NCBI GenBank assembly: GCA_023213395.1
Contig: CM041465.1
Span: forward strand, 148,249,741 to 148,313,740
Reading direction: 5' to 3'
Source of the DNA: Cycas panzhihuaensis
Taxonomy: Eukaryota > Cycadophyta
DNA length: 64,000 bases
Positions 27,384 to 36,498 of this stretch are shown piece by piece. How positions within the stretch are numbered: position 1 is the first letter of the stretch; every line of letters starts with the position of its first letter. Made by a program: the position numbers and the translations under genes. The notes under the pieces were generated by a model. It was not told the DNA's origin. It saw only the letters and a program-made list of their open reading frames with translations, and searched no databases.

Positions 27384-29972
27384 TGAAACGCTCTCTGCGT
27401 GGCGGTGACCCTACGTCTAGCGAAAAGATATAAAAGATGCTATGCTAACTGGGCTAGATAGCGAGGATCGTATCTCGCGGGACGTCCGTGCACTGGAGCG
27501 CGGGGTCGGGACTGCAAGGTGCCTGGTTGGTTCCAGATAGCCGTGCAAAAGTGAGGCCTTCCTACCCTTCGAATGGCCGGGAAGGAGAGGAGGCACCTCA
27601 CGCGTTACAGCTTCTCAACGCAGTGAGAAGGCAACGAAGGCAAGGGGGGACAACTGATCCAACGCACAAGCAAGCAAAAAAGGATAGCTCGGGTTTGGCA
27701 CAAAAGGGGGTGTCTACACTATGCTATGTAAGCAAGACACTAGTGTAGAAAAGTAAATGCAAGTAGCATTTATTTATCCCTCTTTCCTTTATATTTCTTT
27801 ATCTTTTACCTATCAGGCAGGTGCAAAAAGCAAGAATGATATAAAGGGGAAAAACAAAGGAAATGCGAGGAATACCTGGATCCAGCAGTTGAGGTCAAAG
27901 TACGGTTGATCTCGCGTTGTTTTCGCTCCCTCCTTCTCCTTTCTCCACGCACGCGACGTCGATTGACGGTGATAAGGGGGTTCACTTACCTCCCCGTGAG
28001 CATGCGAAATCAAATGAAATAAAAGGACGAAAAGGAAACGCAAAACTAAAGGAGAGAAAATACCGTGAGTGAGCTAACCGGCAATGGGTTCGCTCCATGC
28101 GCTACCTCCACCGATGCAATCCTACAAGAGAACACAAAGAGTACCTTCCTCTTGAGGGAGAGGCTACAAAATATATAAGGAGATATATGTATGTGAACTA
28201 CAAACTGAAATCAACTTAGCTAATCAAACTAAGCTATATGTTAAAATGTAGCAAAACGGAAACGAGAGCATATAAGGTACTTCTACACTACCAAATGCTA
28301 CAAACACACAAAGTGGAACTGAGTATAGCCTCGGGATGGCTAACTCACCCATGAGAGGTCTCCAAAGGGCCAGGAAAGGAATCTTTGGGTGGTAACAAAG
28401 GTGGATGCAGGTTGTCTCAAACTGGTCTGGACACCTTGACACAATCTCCTAAACTCCTTCGACCCGTTCCTTAGGACAGCATGTATGGTAAGGGGAAGAG
28501 GACAAGGGATGGAACCCTTGGGGAGAAGGACGGCAATGGGGGACGGAACCCCGCCTATCTCCCTCAAATCCTCGTGTATGCTCCCTTACTCTAGCTGACT
28601 GAGGAAAGAATGGAAGAAGACTTGGAGAAAATGAGGAAATCCAAAGAAAAAACTGGGAAAATGGATTCGGGTCAAGGTAGCACTAAGGGGCGGCTATGGC
28701 CAATGGTAGCTACTTTCATTCAAGGGGTAAAAGCAAAGGGAAAGAAGAGGTGGAATGCTTGACAATAAATATAAGAAACATGCAAGTATGTCCAAGGGTT
28801 TGCAAGCAAAAACATAAAGGAAATACAAGTAAAAGGAAGAAGAAATGCAAGAAAATACAAAAAAAGTAAGTAAAGCTAAGGGGTACCTTGTGTAAAAAGG
28901 TCATGCATGCCTCCTACCACTAGGGACAGCAGCAATGGAAGTCAAATGAAGGCTGATCCTGAGTGTTCCCTATTGCAAAGTAGATGGAAGAAGCCCTTTG
29001 TGAAGTTGGGGATGTGAAGTAAGTCTTTGGGGCAACTTCTTGGTTGAAGAAGTCCCTTGAATCTTTGTGCAGCTGCAAGAGGAAGAGAGCTGGTTGTGGA
29101 GTAGTAAGGGGTAGCAATGGCCCTGTAAAATCCACTGGTGGCAGCCTTGTCCTTCCTCCTCAGTTGTTGTACCTGAACTTCTTTGATTTCTGTGTCTTCT
29201 CTTGTCTTTTGTGGAGAGTTTTTCCTTAGAAGTCTTGGAAAATGAGCTCAAGAAATGATGCAAATGAATAAAAAAAATTATTTTATCTCTTGTTCACAGT
29301 AAGTGAACGTTGGGGATGTTGGGGCGCCTCCAATCGTATGGAGCCACGCGGCAGTTCCATGAAAAAATGTGGAAACTGTCGCGTGGTTCTCTTTTTTAAA
29401 TTTCGAACAGTCGTACCGCAGCAAACTCTGCGGTACCGCTGCAAATTCTACGGTACCGCTTAGTTTACCGCGGTATCAGCCCGAAACTAAAAAAAGAGAA
29501 AAAACTGACAGCAAAATCTGATTTTGAGGTAAGAACAAAGACTAAACATGAATTACATCAGTTGGGGGGAGGCCCAGGCAGTGGGCAAGTACCCAGAACG
29601 ATGCAAAGAGCCCTAACTAAGGGTTAGACCGGACTTAGGAAGGACTGCAACATAAGCGGCATGTTGTAACAAGAACAAACAAGCTGGCAGAAATAATCCC
29701 GGGAAACTGTGGAGACATCGTGAGTGGTTGTACGCCATACGGGGTGTCGCATTCGCTGAGGAATGCCCCTGCTATGAGTCGTCATAGGCTGAAGGCGTGC
29801 CGTTAGGCACATGCATTATGAGCAGGCAGACAAACAAATGCATGTAGGCAGGCATATGTCAATCAAACTACTCTAAATTACCTTAATTAACATAGGTAAG
29901 AAAAGTGAGAACATATACCTGAACAAACCTGTGTTGATGCGTCTCGAGTCCATTCCCAATAGCTGGGAAACA
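27384..29972 (-). repeat. 3' LTR of Tat-like element (2,589 bp)
   Basis: Starts TGAAACGCTC and ends GCTGGGAAACA on the + strand; collinear with 38,573-41,126 almost throughout. Minus-strand frames inside it (for example 28970-29263) have no domain support. The segment 29,330-29,600 differs from its partner far more than the rest does. Confidence 0.93.
28171..28180 (-). promoter_or_regulatory. Candidate TATA box in LTR
   Basis: The minus strand reads CCTTATATAT here, and the same site is kept in the other LTR near 39,360. It is the best TATA-like word in the LTR on the transcribed strand. The transcription start was not determined. Confidence 0.3.
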
Positions 29973-29983
29973 CTGCCCCCTTG
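29973..29983 (-). other. Polypurine tract of Tat-like element
   Basis: The + strand CTGCCCCCTTG means the minus strand has CAAGGGGGCAG directly before its 3' LTR. This fixes minus orientation together with the PBS at the other end. Confidence 0.8.
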
Positions 29984-30330
29984 GCAGCAGAGCCTCACTG
30001 CTCGGGAGCGTAATGTGATGGCGAATGCTGTCAATCAGAGATATAAGTAGCACATGCATATATATATAAAACAATAAAGAGCGGCACGTGGACCAAGGGC
30101 GTAGGCAAGTGTCGTGGCGGGCTGCGTGGACAAGGGAGACGGGGATGCGGACAATGTAGGGGTTGCCTACGTGTCGTCCGAACATCGACATGAAACTGAA
30201 ACAAGCAAGAAGGAAGGGGATGCCCCCCGTTGTCGAAGTGCAACGCGAAGTAGGAGGGCATCCAGCAAATAAAGCAACCAATCCAACTAATAGCAACCGG
30301 AGACTTGGGCACGGGCTGGCCAGGCAAGTC

Positions 30331-30753
30331 TCAGGGGCAGTCATCTAGAAGAGGGAGGCGATGCTCAAGGATGAGGCGAGCGAGGCTATCGGCCTCAATG
30401 TTGAGGTGCCTCGGGATATGTTGGATATCTACTGACGAGAAACAAGCCAGGAGAGACCTGGCGGCAGACGCAAGGGTTCTCAGATGAGGGCATCGCACCT
30501 GGTAAACCTGGGTGAGATGGGACACCACGACCTGAGAATCGTAAAATAACACAATGGGACCGCGATGGAAACGGAGAGCATCCGTAAGGGCTTCAATAAC
30601 GGCCATGTACTCAGCTTCATTATTGGTAGCCTCGGGAAGAAAGACTCTGGAATGCAAGTAATCGTATCCAGAGGGACTGCGAAGAATCCACGTAGCGGCG
30701 GAAGATCCGGGGTTGCCGCGACTTCCACCATCGGTGAAAACAAGGAGAGACAT
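30331..30753 (-). CDS. Additional RNase H (type I) of Tat-like element
   Basis: An uninterrupted 140-residue frame. The RNase H fold is shown by FTDGGSRGNPG at residues 6-16 (first catalytic Asp), NNEAEYMAVIEAL at about 44-56 (catalytic Glu), YDSQVVV at about 70-76 (second Asp) and HIPRHLNIEADSLAR at about 114-128 (final Asp, with the preceding His region). The FTDGGSRGNPG and NNEAEY signature resembles the additional RNase H known from Tat elements between integrase and the 3' LTR, and its position fits. The enzyme would degrade RNA in RNA/DNA hybrids during reverse transcription. The first Met is taken as start, but in the family this is part of a longer polyprotein. It is notable as the only pol-type domain left open in this copy. 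Alternative: a plant RNase H-like host gene fragment, less likely given its place. Confidence 0.8.
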   Translation of the reverse strand: MSLLVFTDGGSRGNPGSSAATWILRSPSGYDYLHSRVFLPEATNNEAEYMAVIEALTDALRFHRGPIVLFYDSQVVVSHLTQVYQVRCPHLRTLASAARSLLACFSSVDIQHIPRHLNIEADSLARLILEHRLPLLDDCP

Positions 30754-31273
30754 GGCTGGATACTAGGCTCTGGTAGTAAACAAATAGCGATGCAAGCAAA
30801 AATAAAGACTCAAATAGCAAGCGCAAAGCGGGCCGAGAAGGGTAGGAGGACCTAGCAATGAGGTTACCTGAAAACGAGAGCAAGCAATCAGGGCACTAAC
30901 TGAGAGTGGGCGGAGAAAAGGCACCCTGGAGTCCCAATGGGTGCTTTGAGAAGCAAGACATGCCCCCAGACGGGCGAGCATTTCCTTTGGGGGTCCCAGG
31001 GGTGAAAAAGGGTTGCGAAAATGAGTCCAGAGCGGCGAAACGAGCCAAACGAGTATAAACGCAGGCATGCATTGGAGTAGCACGTAAAACAATGAAAAAG
31101 GGCCCTACCAAAAGTGCGAATATGGAGCGCCATAAATGCCCTCGCAGGAGAGGGCAGGAAGGGTGTCCATGGAGCACAATGGGCGACAGGGCCAGAAGGC
31201 AAAGGTTATCAGCGCGATGAGACGGTCCCATGATCGTCACAGAGCCAAAACTAAGAAGTGCACGGCCCCTGCC
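30754..31273. other. Tat-like element internal sequence, no clear domain
   Basis: Overlapping minus-strand frames of about 90-140 codons occur (31312-30896, 31202-30888, 31092-30763) with no recognisable motif. They overlap one another in different frames, so none is called as a gene. Confidence 0.4.
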
Positions 31274-31280
31274 TATATAA
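31274..31280 (+). promoter_or_regulatory. TATA-like box upstream of antisense gene
   Basis: TATATAA within CCTGCCTATATAAGGAAA, in a GC-richer context where such a word is uncommon. It lies about 670 bp upstream of the first Met of the plant-mobile-domain relic on the same strand. It could be the promoter of the antisense gene; no other support. Confidence 0.3.
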
Positions 31281-31675
31281 GGAAAACTAATGAAAATTGG
31301 ATTCATTTTCACCGGCTCTCGTGCGAAACCAGAGCCTTTCCCTTATGACGTGGAGCGCTACCCAATTTCAGGGGCACGCAGAGGATGATCCGACCGTCAG
31401 ATTCGAGCGAGGACATAGTCATCACGATCCCGGAGACACTATGGCGACAGTCAGGCCAGATCCAGTGAGTGGATCTAACAAAACCTTCGTCATTTTGAAA
31501 TTTGAAATTTATTGCTTTTTACTTAATTTTTTAATGCTTTTTATGCCCCTTATGGGCAGTTAGAGGCCTCTTGGAGTCTGAATTGGACCCAGAAAGAGGC
31601 GGGGACCTGGGCATTAGGCGGTCCGGTGGGCCCCTGTGGGGTCCACCACAAAAATTTTTGATTTTCTGGGCCAAA

Positions 31676-31739
31676 AACCCCCTTTTTAGGGGGTTGCCGG
31701 CGATACCGTGGCCAAGATCGTGGCATCGTGATCTTGGCC
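31676..31739. other. Two adjacent hairpin-forming inverted repeats
   Basis: AACCCCC / GGGGGTT (31676-31682 and 31689-31695, 6-nt loop) is followed by GGCCAAGATC / GATCTTGGCC (31710-31719 and 31730-31739, 10-nt loop). Both stems are perfect. They lie between the TATA-like box and the antisense gene start, near a CGGTACCGCT motif that is also found in the LTR. Confidence 0.75.
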
Positions 31740-31948
31740 GTGGGATCGCTGCAAAAGAACGATCGTTACGGGGCCCACCCCAAATTTAACGGTACCGCTA
31801 AATTTGGAGCGGTGCGCAGACAGAAAATCAGAAAAAGCCAAGAAAGGGGCCAAACAAATTTCGAAAACCGAAAAGGGCACCGCATGTAGGGGTCTGGAAG
31901 AGTGCTAGGGGACTGATTGGGATTGATTTTACCGATTGCAGTGCTATC

Positions 31949-33781
31949 ATGATGGATAACCGCGAGAACGTCAGCATGCCCATCCTGAGTTATCTGGAGA
32001 TGTCGACAGAGGAGGACAGGGCGGCCTTGAAGAGATGTGGCATGTACAAGGCCACAAGACCCCCAACAGACGGATCAGCGACTCCTAGTGGACATAGTGT
32101 CGCACTGGGACAGGAGGAGGCATGTGTTTCACTTGCCTCAGATAGAGGACATTACTATCACCCCAGAGGATATTAAATGGATCTTAGGGGTACCAGCGAC
32201 GGGGAGACCCGTGAGAATGAGGACGTTGCCTAGCACCGAGGCAGCACGTGGAGGTAGCCTGGTTCCTCACGGGCAAACAGTGGCGTGAGGGGAGCTCCCC
32301 TCCAGACAGTACTCATGTCAGGGATTCCTTAGGTGAGGAAGCTCATCTTGCTATGCATTCTGTTCCGGATCTCCCAGAAACAGAACTATAGGGAGATCCC
32401 AGGAGGATGGGTGGATGCGGCACGCCGGTGTGAGGCCGGCGAGAGGATGGATTGGGCCACGCTAGTTGCGGCGAACCTCGTCGCCCAACTAGATACCATC
32501 AGGAGGTCGGGACGAGGAGGATTCTCATACAGCACGTTGCTGCAGTGCTAGTTTTTTGATCATTTTGTGGCAGTGGCACCGGCAAGGGGGCCATTCCCCA
32601 TAGCGAGGTGGGCCCCGATGGTCCACAGGTGTGGCGCATTTAGACTGGGATAGAGGACTAGGCCCATGTTCGTCGGTCGGTCGACGCGACATCACTCGAC
32701 CTCCTCACTCTGACCGACTACATAGCAGAGCCATACAGAGCGGTGAGGTGGGCGAGTGATGATGGAGCAGAGGAGCAGGAGCACCCCTCGATGATGACAG
32801 CGACGATGGGGGCGATGATAGTGATGGCGGGGGTGATGGGGTCAGCCCGTCACGACCTGCGGGAGAGGCAGGTCCATCACAATCATCCGAGGACGCAGCA
32901 GGACCATCCGGGGCTGCCATAGAGGGCAGCCCATCGAGCTGCCGAGACGAGCAGGGCGGCCGAGACCAGGGGGCGCAGGCTACGGATCGTGAGGAGATCC
33001 AGAGAGGCGAGGGTCGAGCCAGTCCCTGCCAGAGACGAGGCAGAGGCAGAGGATGTGCCAGAGGATGAGGCACCGGCAGCTGACGGAAAGCCAGGGGAGG
33101 GAGACGTCGCCCGAGCAGAGGATCCGGCAGCCACGGCAGGTGAGACCCAACCGTTTCCTTAGTCGTTTGACATCTAGATAGATTTTTTATTTCATTTTAT
33201 AATACGCATCGAGGATACACACTGACACATGACATGTTGCATTGACAGGTGTAGCGGAGGTCCAGTGGCTAGTCGAGGCCATGGTGAGGGAGTTGTTCCC
33301 TCAAGTCTACGCAGAGGAGCAACTGCCCATCCAGGCAGAGGATGCGCCCAGATCAGTAGGGGCCTACATGCAGGCATTCGCCCCATTGGTGAGAGCGAGA
33401 GACATCTGGGCTGCAGAGACCCAGGAGCACATGGCATTCCGGGGGCAGTTGTAGTGAGAGCTCGACGTGACCAGGGGCGAGCGAGATGAGCTGCATGGAC
33501 GGATCCAGGCCTTGGAGGCACAGAGCGGGCCAGGAGGAGATACAGGGAGTAGCACTCACCTAGCAGTCCTAGAGGAGCACCTTAAGGCATCGGAGGAGAG
33601 GTTTAGAGCCATCGAGGAGGGACTCCGAGGTGAGAGGGATCACATCCTGGTCCGCTACGACCAGCCAGTGGCGCAGATGGTTTCGATGTCGAGTAGGAGC
33701 CGCACACACATACATACGGCGGCTACGACTCCAAGACGGCCTCGGGATGAGGAGAGCGAGGCGGGCAAACATGAGGCCTAG
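31949..33781 (+). pseudogene. Antisense plant mobile domain (PMD) gene relic
   Basis: Lies on the strand opposite to gag. The N-terminal part from 31,949 includes LSYLEMSTEEDRAALKRCGM. After a +1/-1 frame change near 32,040 comes the diagnostic PMD block: LLVDIVSHWDRRRHVFHLP, DITITPEDIKWILGVP and TGRPV (32,090-32,215). Plant PMD proteins read similarly (RW-PETHTFHLP-GE-TITLEDV-LLGLPI-GRPV). More PMD-like text runs through 32,333-32,660 in another frame with an in-frame TAG, including FDHFVAVAP and FPIARWAPMVHRCGAF. An acidic Asp/Gly/Ser linker follows (32,790-32,900), then an Ala/Glu-rich part and a possible intron at 33,140-33,248. The tail includes EVQWLVEAMVRELFPQV, two in-frame stops near 33,452, and a heptad-like coiled coil (33,467-33,640). 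Frameshifts and stops show decay. PMD proteins occur as host genes (MAIN/MAIL1 type) and inside plant transposons; the element context favours the latter. Confidence 0.78.
33140..33248 (+). other. Candidate phase-1 spliceosomal intron of PMD relic
   Basis: The donor is GCAG|GTGAGA at 33,139/33,140 and the acceptor TTGACAG|GT at 33,248/33,249. The 109-nt stretch is T-rich unlike both flanks and contains stops. Splicing joins frame AEDPAATA to GVAEVQWLVEA in phase, removing the only frame break between the linker and the coiled-coil part. Confidence 0.6.
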
Positions 33782-33869
33782 GAGGAGCCTCGCAGGGATG
33801 TGGTCCCCGGGAGAGGGATCACACAGACCGGGGGATGGGACCCTAGGATCAGGACAGCAGCAGTAGATT

Positions 33870-34496
33870 AGGAGACACACATGTATGATTTTGACGAGAA
33901 AGTGCGGGCCTCCAGGGGGTCATTAGTAGACTCACACGATTGTACTCCCCCTGCAAGGATCCCAGCTTCCCACATACACGATGTACTATGACATTTTTGA
34001 TATATATATATATACATGGGGTAATTGGAACCCCATTTTTGACATGAAGTAGTGTGTATCATGTATGATAGAGATAGCGTGTATAGTTTACTTTTGTAAA
34101 TGAATGATTTTTGTAATATGCTGCAAATGTTTGTATGTTGTAAATATTTGTATGTTGACATGTAAATATGTGAATGTATAAATATGTACATTTTGTTGTA
34201 AAGTTTTGTAAATATGCAGGTGTTTCCTTCCATGTATGGCCATATGTCTAACAGGAGCACACACATCCACCGTGAGCAGAGCTGATCGAGAGGTGTGAGG
34301 TTAGAAGATAGGGCGACATGCACGTCCACAGGGGAGCATAGCGGAATATGCGAAGGAAACGACAAGCACGAAAAGGAGAGTAACGATACTCCATAGCGTT
34401 GTCCTAGTTGGGGGATGCCCAAATAGGAGGACAAAGGTTCCCAAGAGTACACAGGAACGCGGGTTCCGCGGGAGGAACCGGAAGAAGGAACGAGAG
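33870..34496. other. Downstream region of PMD relic, AT-richer
   Basis: Includes a short TA run (33,996-34,012) and a TGTAAATATTTGTATGTT-rich stretch (34,110-34,220). It could be the 3' untranslated region of the antisense gene. The long minus frame at 33868-34587 shows no domain. Confidence 0.35.
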
Positions 34497-34668
34497 TCCA
34501 CCTTGAATTTCCATTCAACCCGTGGCTAGGAGGAATGGAAAACAATTTAAAATGGTAGTTTAAGCTCGTTTCGGAGCATGAATCCATCTTAAATTACCAT
34601 TCAACTCATGGTTGGGAGGAATGGGAAACAATTTAAAATGGTAGTTTAAGCTCATTTCGGAGCATAAA
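34497..34668. repeat. Tandem duplication, 2 x 86 bp
   Basis: The unit starting TCCACCTTGAATTTCCATTC at 34,497 repeats at 34,583, and both copies share AACAATTTAAAATGGTAGTT. The copies differ at a handful of positions. Confidence 0.85.
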
Positions 34669-35237
34669 GAGAACAAAAGGTGTGCCTGGACCCCACAGAG
34701 GTAGGGATAGTCACACGCAGGGTAGGAGATAGGTGATGAAGAGCAAGTCCAGTATCGCTAGGCCTATTAGTAAACTTACTATGGTCGGAACCAGATGAGT
34801 GCAACGGGCCTGGTACACGACGGATCGCATGGCAAGGTTACATACGAGTAAGAGCGGCTCCAGTCCGAGGTAAGGATCTAGACTGTGAAGAAGAAGTGCC
34901 TCTACGAGTGGCTCGTCGGCGTGGACGCCTACATGAAACTACTCGAGGAGGTTGAGAAGGTAAAATAAATGGCCGGTTTAGGACCAACGGCTCGGGAGCC
35001 AATGTAGAATGGGGAAGAGCGGGAATATCTTATCGAGATATTCCTCTAAGTGCTCGTGAAACCAGGGTGACACGTCGAGAAGAGGGCCCATAACCCTCGC
35101 TATCAGAGTTAGAATCACCTGTGACGGGTAAGCAACCGTAACCACCTACGCCGATAGGGGCGAACCTAACTAGGTTTGGCTCACGACACGCAAGATAGGG
35201 TTCGACCGATGAAGGCCTGCCTCAAACAAAGGTCCCA
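34669..35237 (-). other. Tat-like internal region where RT should start, none seen
   Basis: This is where RT should follow protease on the minus strand. No RT motif is readable in any frame. Together with the unrelated antisense gene that follows, this points to loss or replacement of the pol core. Confidence 0.5.
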
Positions 35238-36108
35238 CTAAGGGGTAACCTCCTCGTGGTCACTATCTTCATCATCGAAACACCGCAAGTCGGATGAGAG
35301 GTGTGATACTAAGATTGGCTCACGGGCGACAACTTTAACTCGTCCTTCATGGACAAATTTAAGTTGCCCCCATTGCGTGGAGCATCGCTCCCATCCGGGT
35401 CGAGCCATGGTCACCCAACAAGAGGTTGTACTCCACGTCAACATCGAGTACCAGAATTTCGAAGCAGTTTTCCTCCTAAGGTGGGGAAAGGGAGACTCCC
35501 TAAAGGGGACTTCTCGGTCCCATCATACCCTTGGCATTTCCAAGGGATGACTCAAGAGCTACTATGCCTAGCTCCTTGAGCATACGCTACAGCATAGCAT
35601 TGACCGAGGAGCCATTATCTACAATGGTCCTCTTTATGATACAATCAGGAGTGTCAATGGTAATGACGAATGTGTAATGCAAAAGCTTCTCCCGCTTGCT
35701 GGGAGATGGGAGATCTCTGGGATCAAATGAAATGACAGGTGGTCCATGAGAGGTAGCACCTATCGCATGGATGGAAGCATCTTGTGGGCCAAGAGCTTCA
35801 AGAAGAAGAGCACGTTGCTTAGGGCAGCTTCTCAAGACGTCCATCAAGGACATTCCCGTAGTGACGGTGTAGAGCTCGTCAACGATAGAAAAGGGCTTAC
35901 CCTTCCCTGTGGGTTGGGTAAGGGCTCTCCTAAAGTCGAATCTACCGAGGCAGACGGGGATAGTCTTGGGAAGCATAGGAATCTCTGGAGGAACAGCTTT
36001 CGAAGGGGGATCGATTTGCGAGGTAGACGCGGAGGCACCTGTTGCCTCCTTCGCAGCTTGAGACCGGGTTAACATGTAAAGAGGAGTGGTCTCGAGCATT
36101 TGGATCAC
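35238..36108 (-). pseudogene. Tat-like aspartic protease and post-protease relic
   Basis: The protease cleaves the element polyprotein. The open part is 36,108-35,587 (173 residues), starting with an MLTRSQAAKEAT-type segment. LHYTFVITIDTPD precedes the active-site region IVDNGSSVNAML at its end; family members read VDxGSSxNxL, with the catalytic Asp in this motif. The frame then breaks at a stop. Downstream, in other frames, relics of the next family block appear (YNLLLG, QLKFVHEGRVKVV, about 35,430-35,330), corresponding to the YNALLGRPWLH...LKFxxxGxxxxV segment that precedes RT. It decays before any RT motif. Confidence 0.8.
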
Positions 36109-36162
36109 CTTCTTTCCCTTGTTACGGGACCGCGAAGGTGATGGAGCACGGCGGTCAGGGGA

Positions 36163-36498
36163 TCACGAAGGGGAAGGCAACCTCTGCACACCCTTCCCTC
36201 TACCACGCAAAGGGCGGGGATCGAGAGACCTATCCCGATTCTGGTTGTTCCTTTGTTGGACGTCGCGACCCCGTTCCCCATGTTTGGGGAACGGGTCTCT
36301 ATGAATGGGCTGATCAAGGTTAGGCCTCGATGTCCACCTAGAGGACGAGTCGCGCGGCGGGGTGTCACGTGGGTGATGTGCCCGGCAACGTGAATCCTCA
36401 TGAAAACATTCTCCGTGGATGGAGCACCACCTCTTCTCAAGGGGAGGATTGGTCCTCCTTACTTGAGAATACTGGGTGTTACCCCCTTTGGGGGGCAT
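36163..36498 (-). pseudogene. Tat-like gag C-terminus with zinc knuckle
   Basis: The minus frame contains WCSIHGECFHEDSRCRAHH, a CX2H-X4-HX4C arrangement matching the gypsy-type zinc knuckle (family CxxHxxxGHxTxxC) that binds element RNA. It is followed by Arg/Asp/Pro-rich sequence typical of gag tails. It overlaps the end of the main gag frame in a different frame, so a frameshift separates them. Confidence 0.7.

Noticed and set aside
28716-29263. Frames in the left LTR of the Tat-like element, some also present in the right LTR
   Set aside because: Conservation is explained by the LTR duplication; no motif, and frames break between copies.
29624-30344. Minus-strand frames spanning the LTR/internal boundary of the Tat-like element
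   Set aside because: They cross the LTR end and PPT, and no protein motif is present.
30896-31312. 138-codon minus-strand frame as a gene
   Set aside because: Two other frames overlap it and no family motif was found; GC-rich sequence gives long chance frames.
33868-34587. 239-codon minus-strand frame in the Tat-like element
   Set aside because: It crosses AT-rich simple sequence and the 86-bp duplication, with no domain and composition unlike gag or pol.
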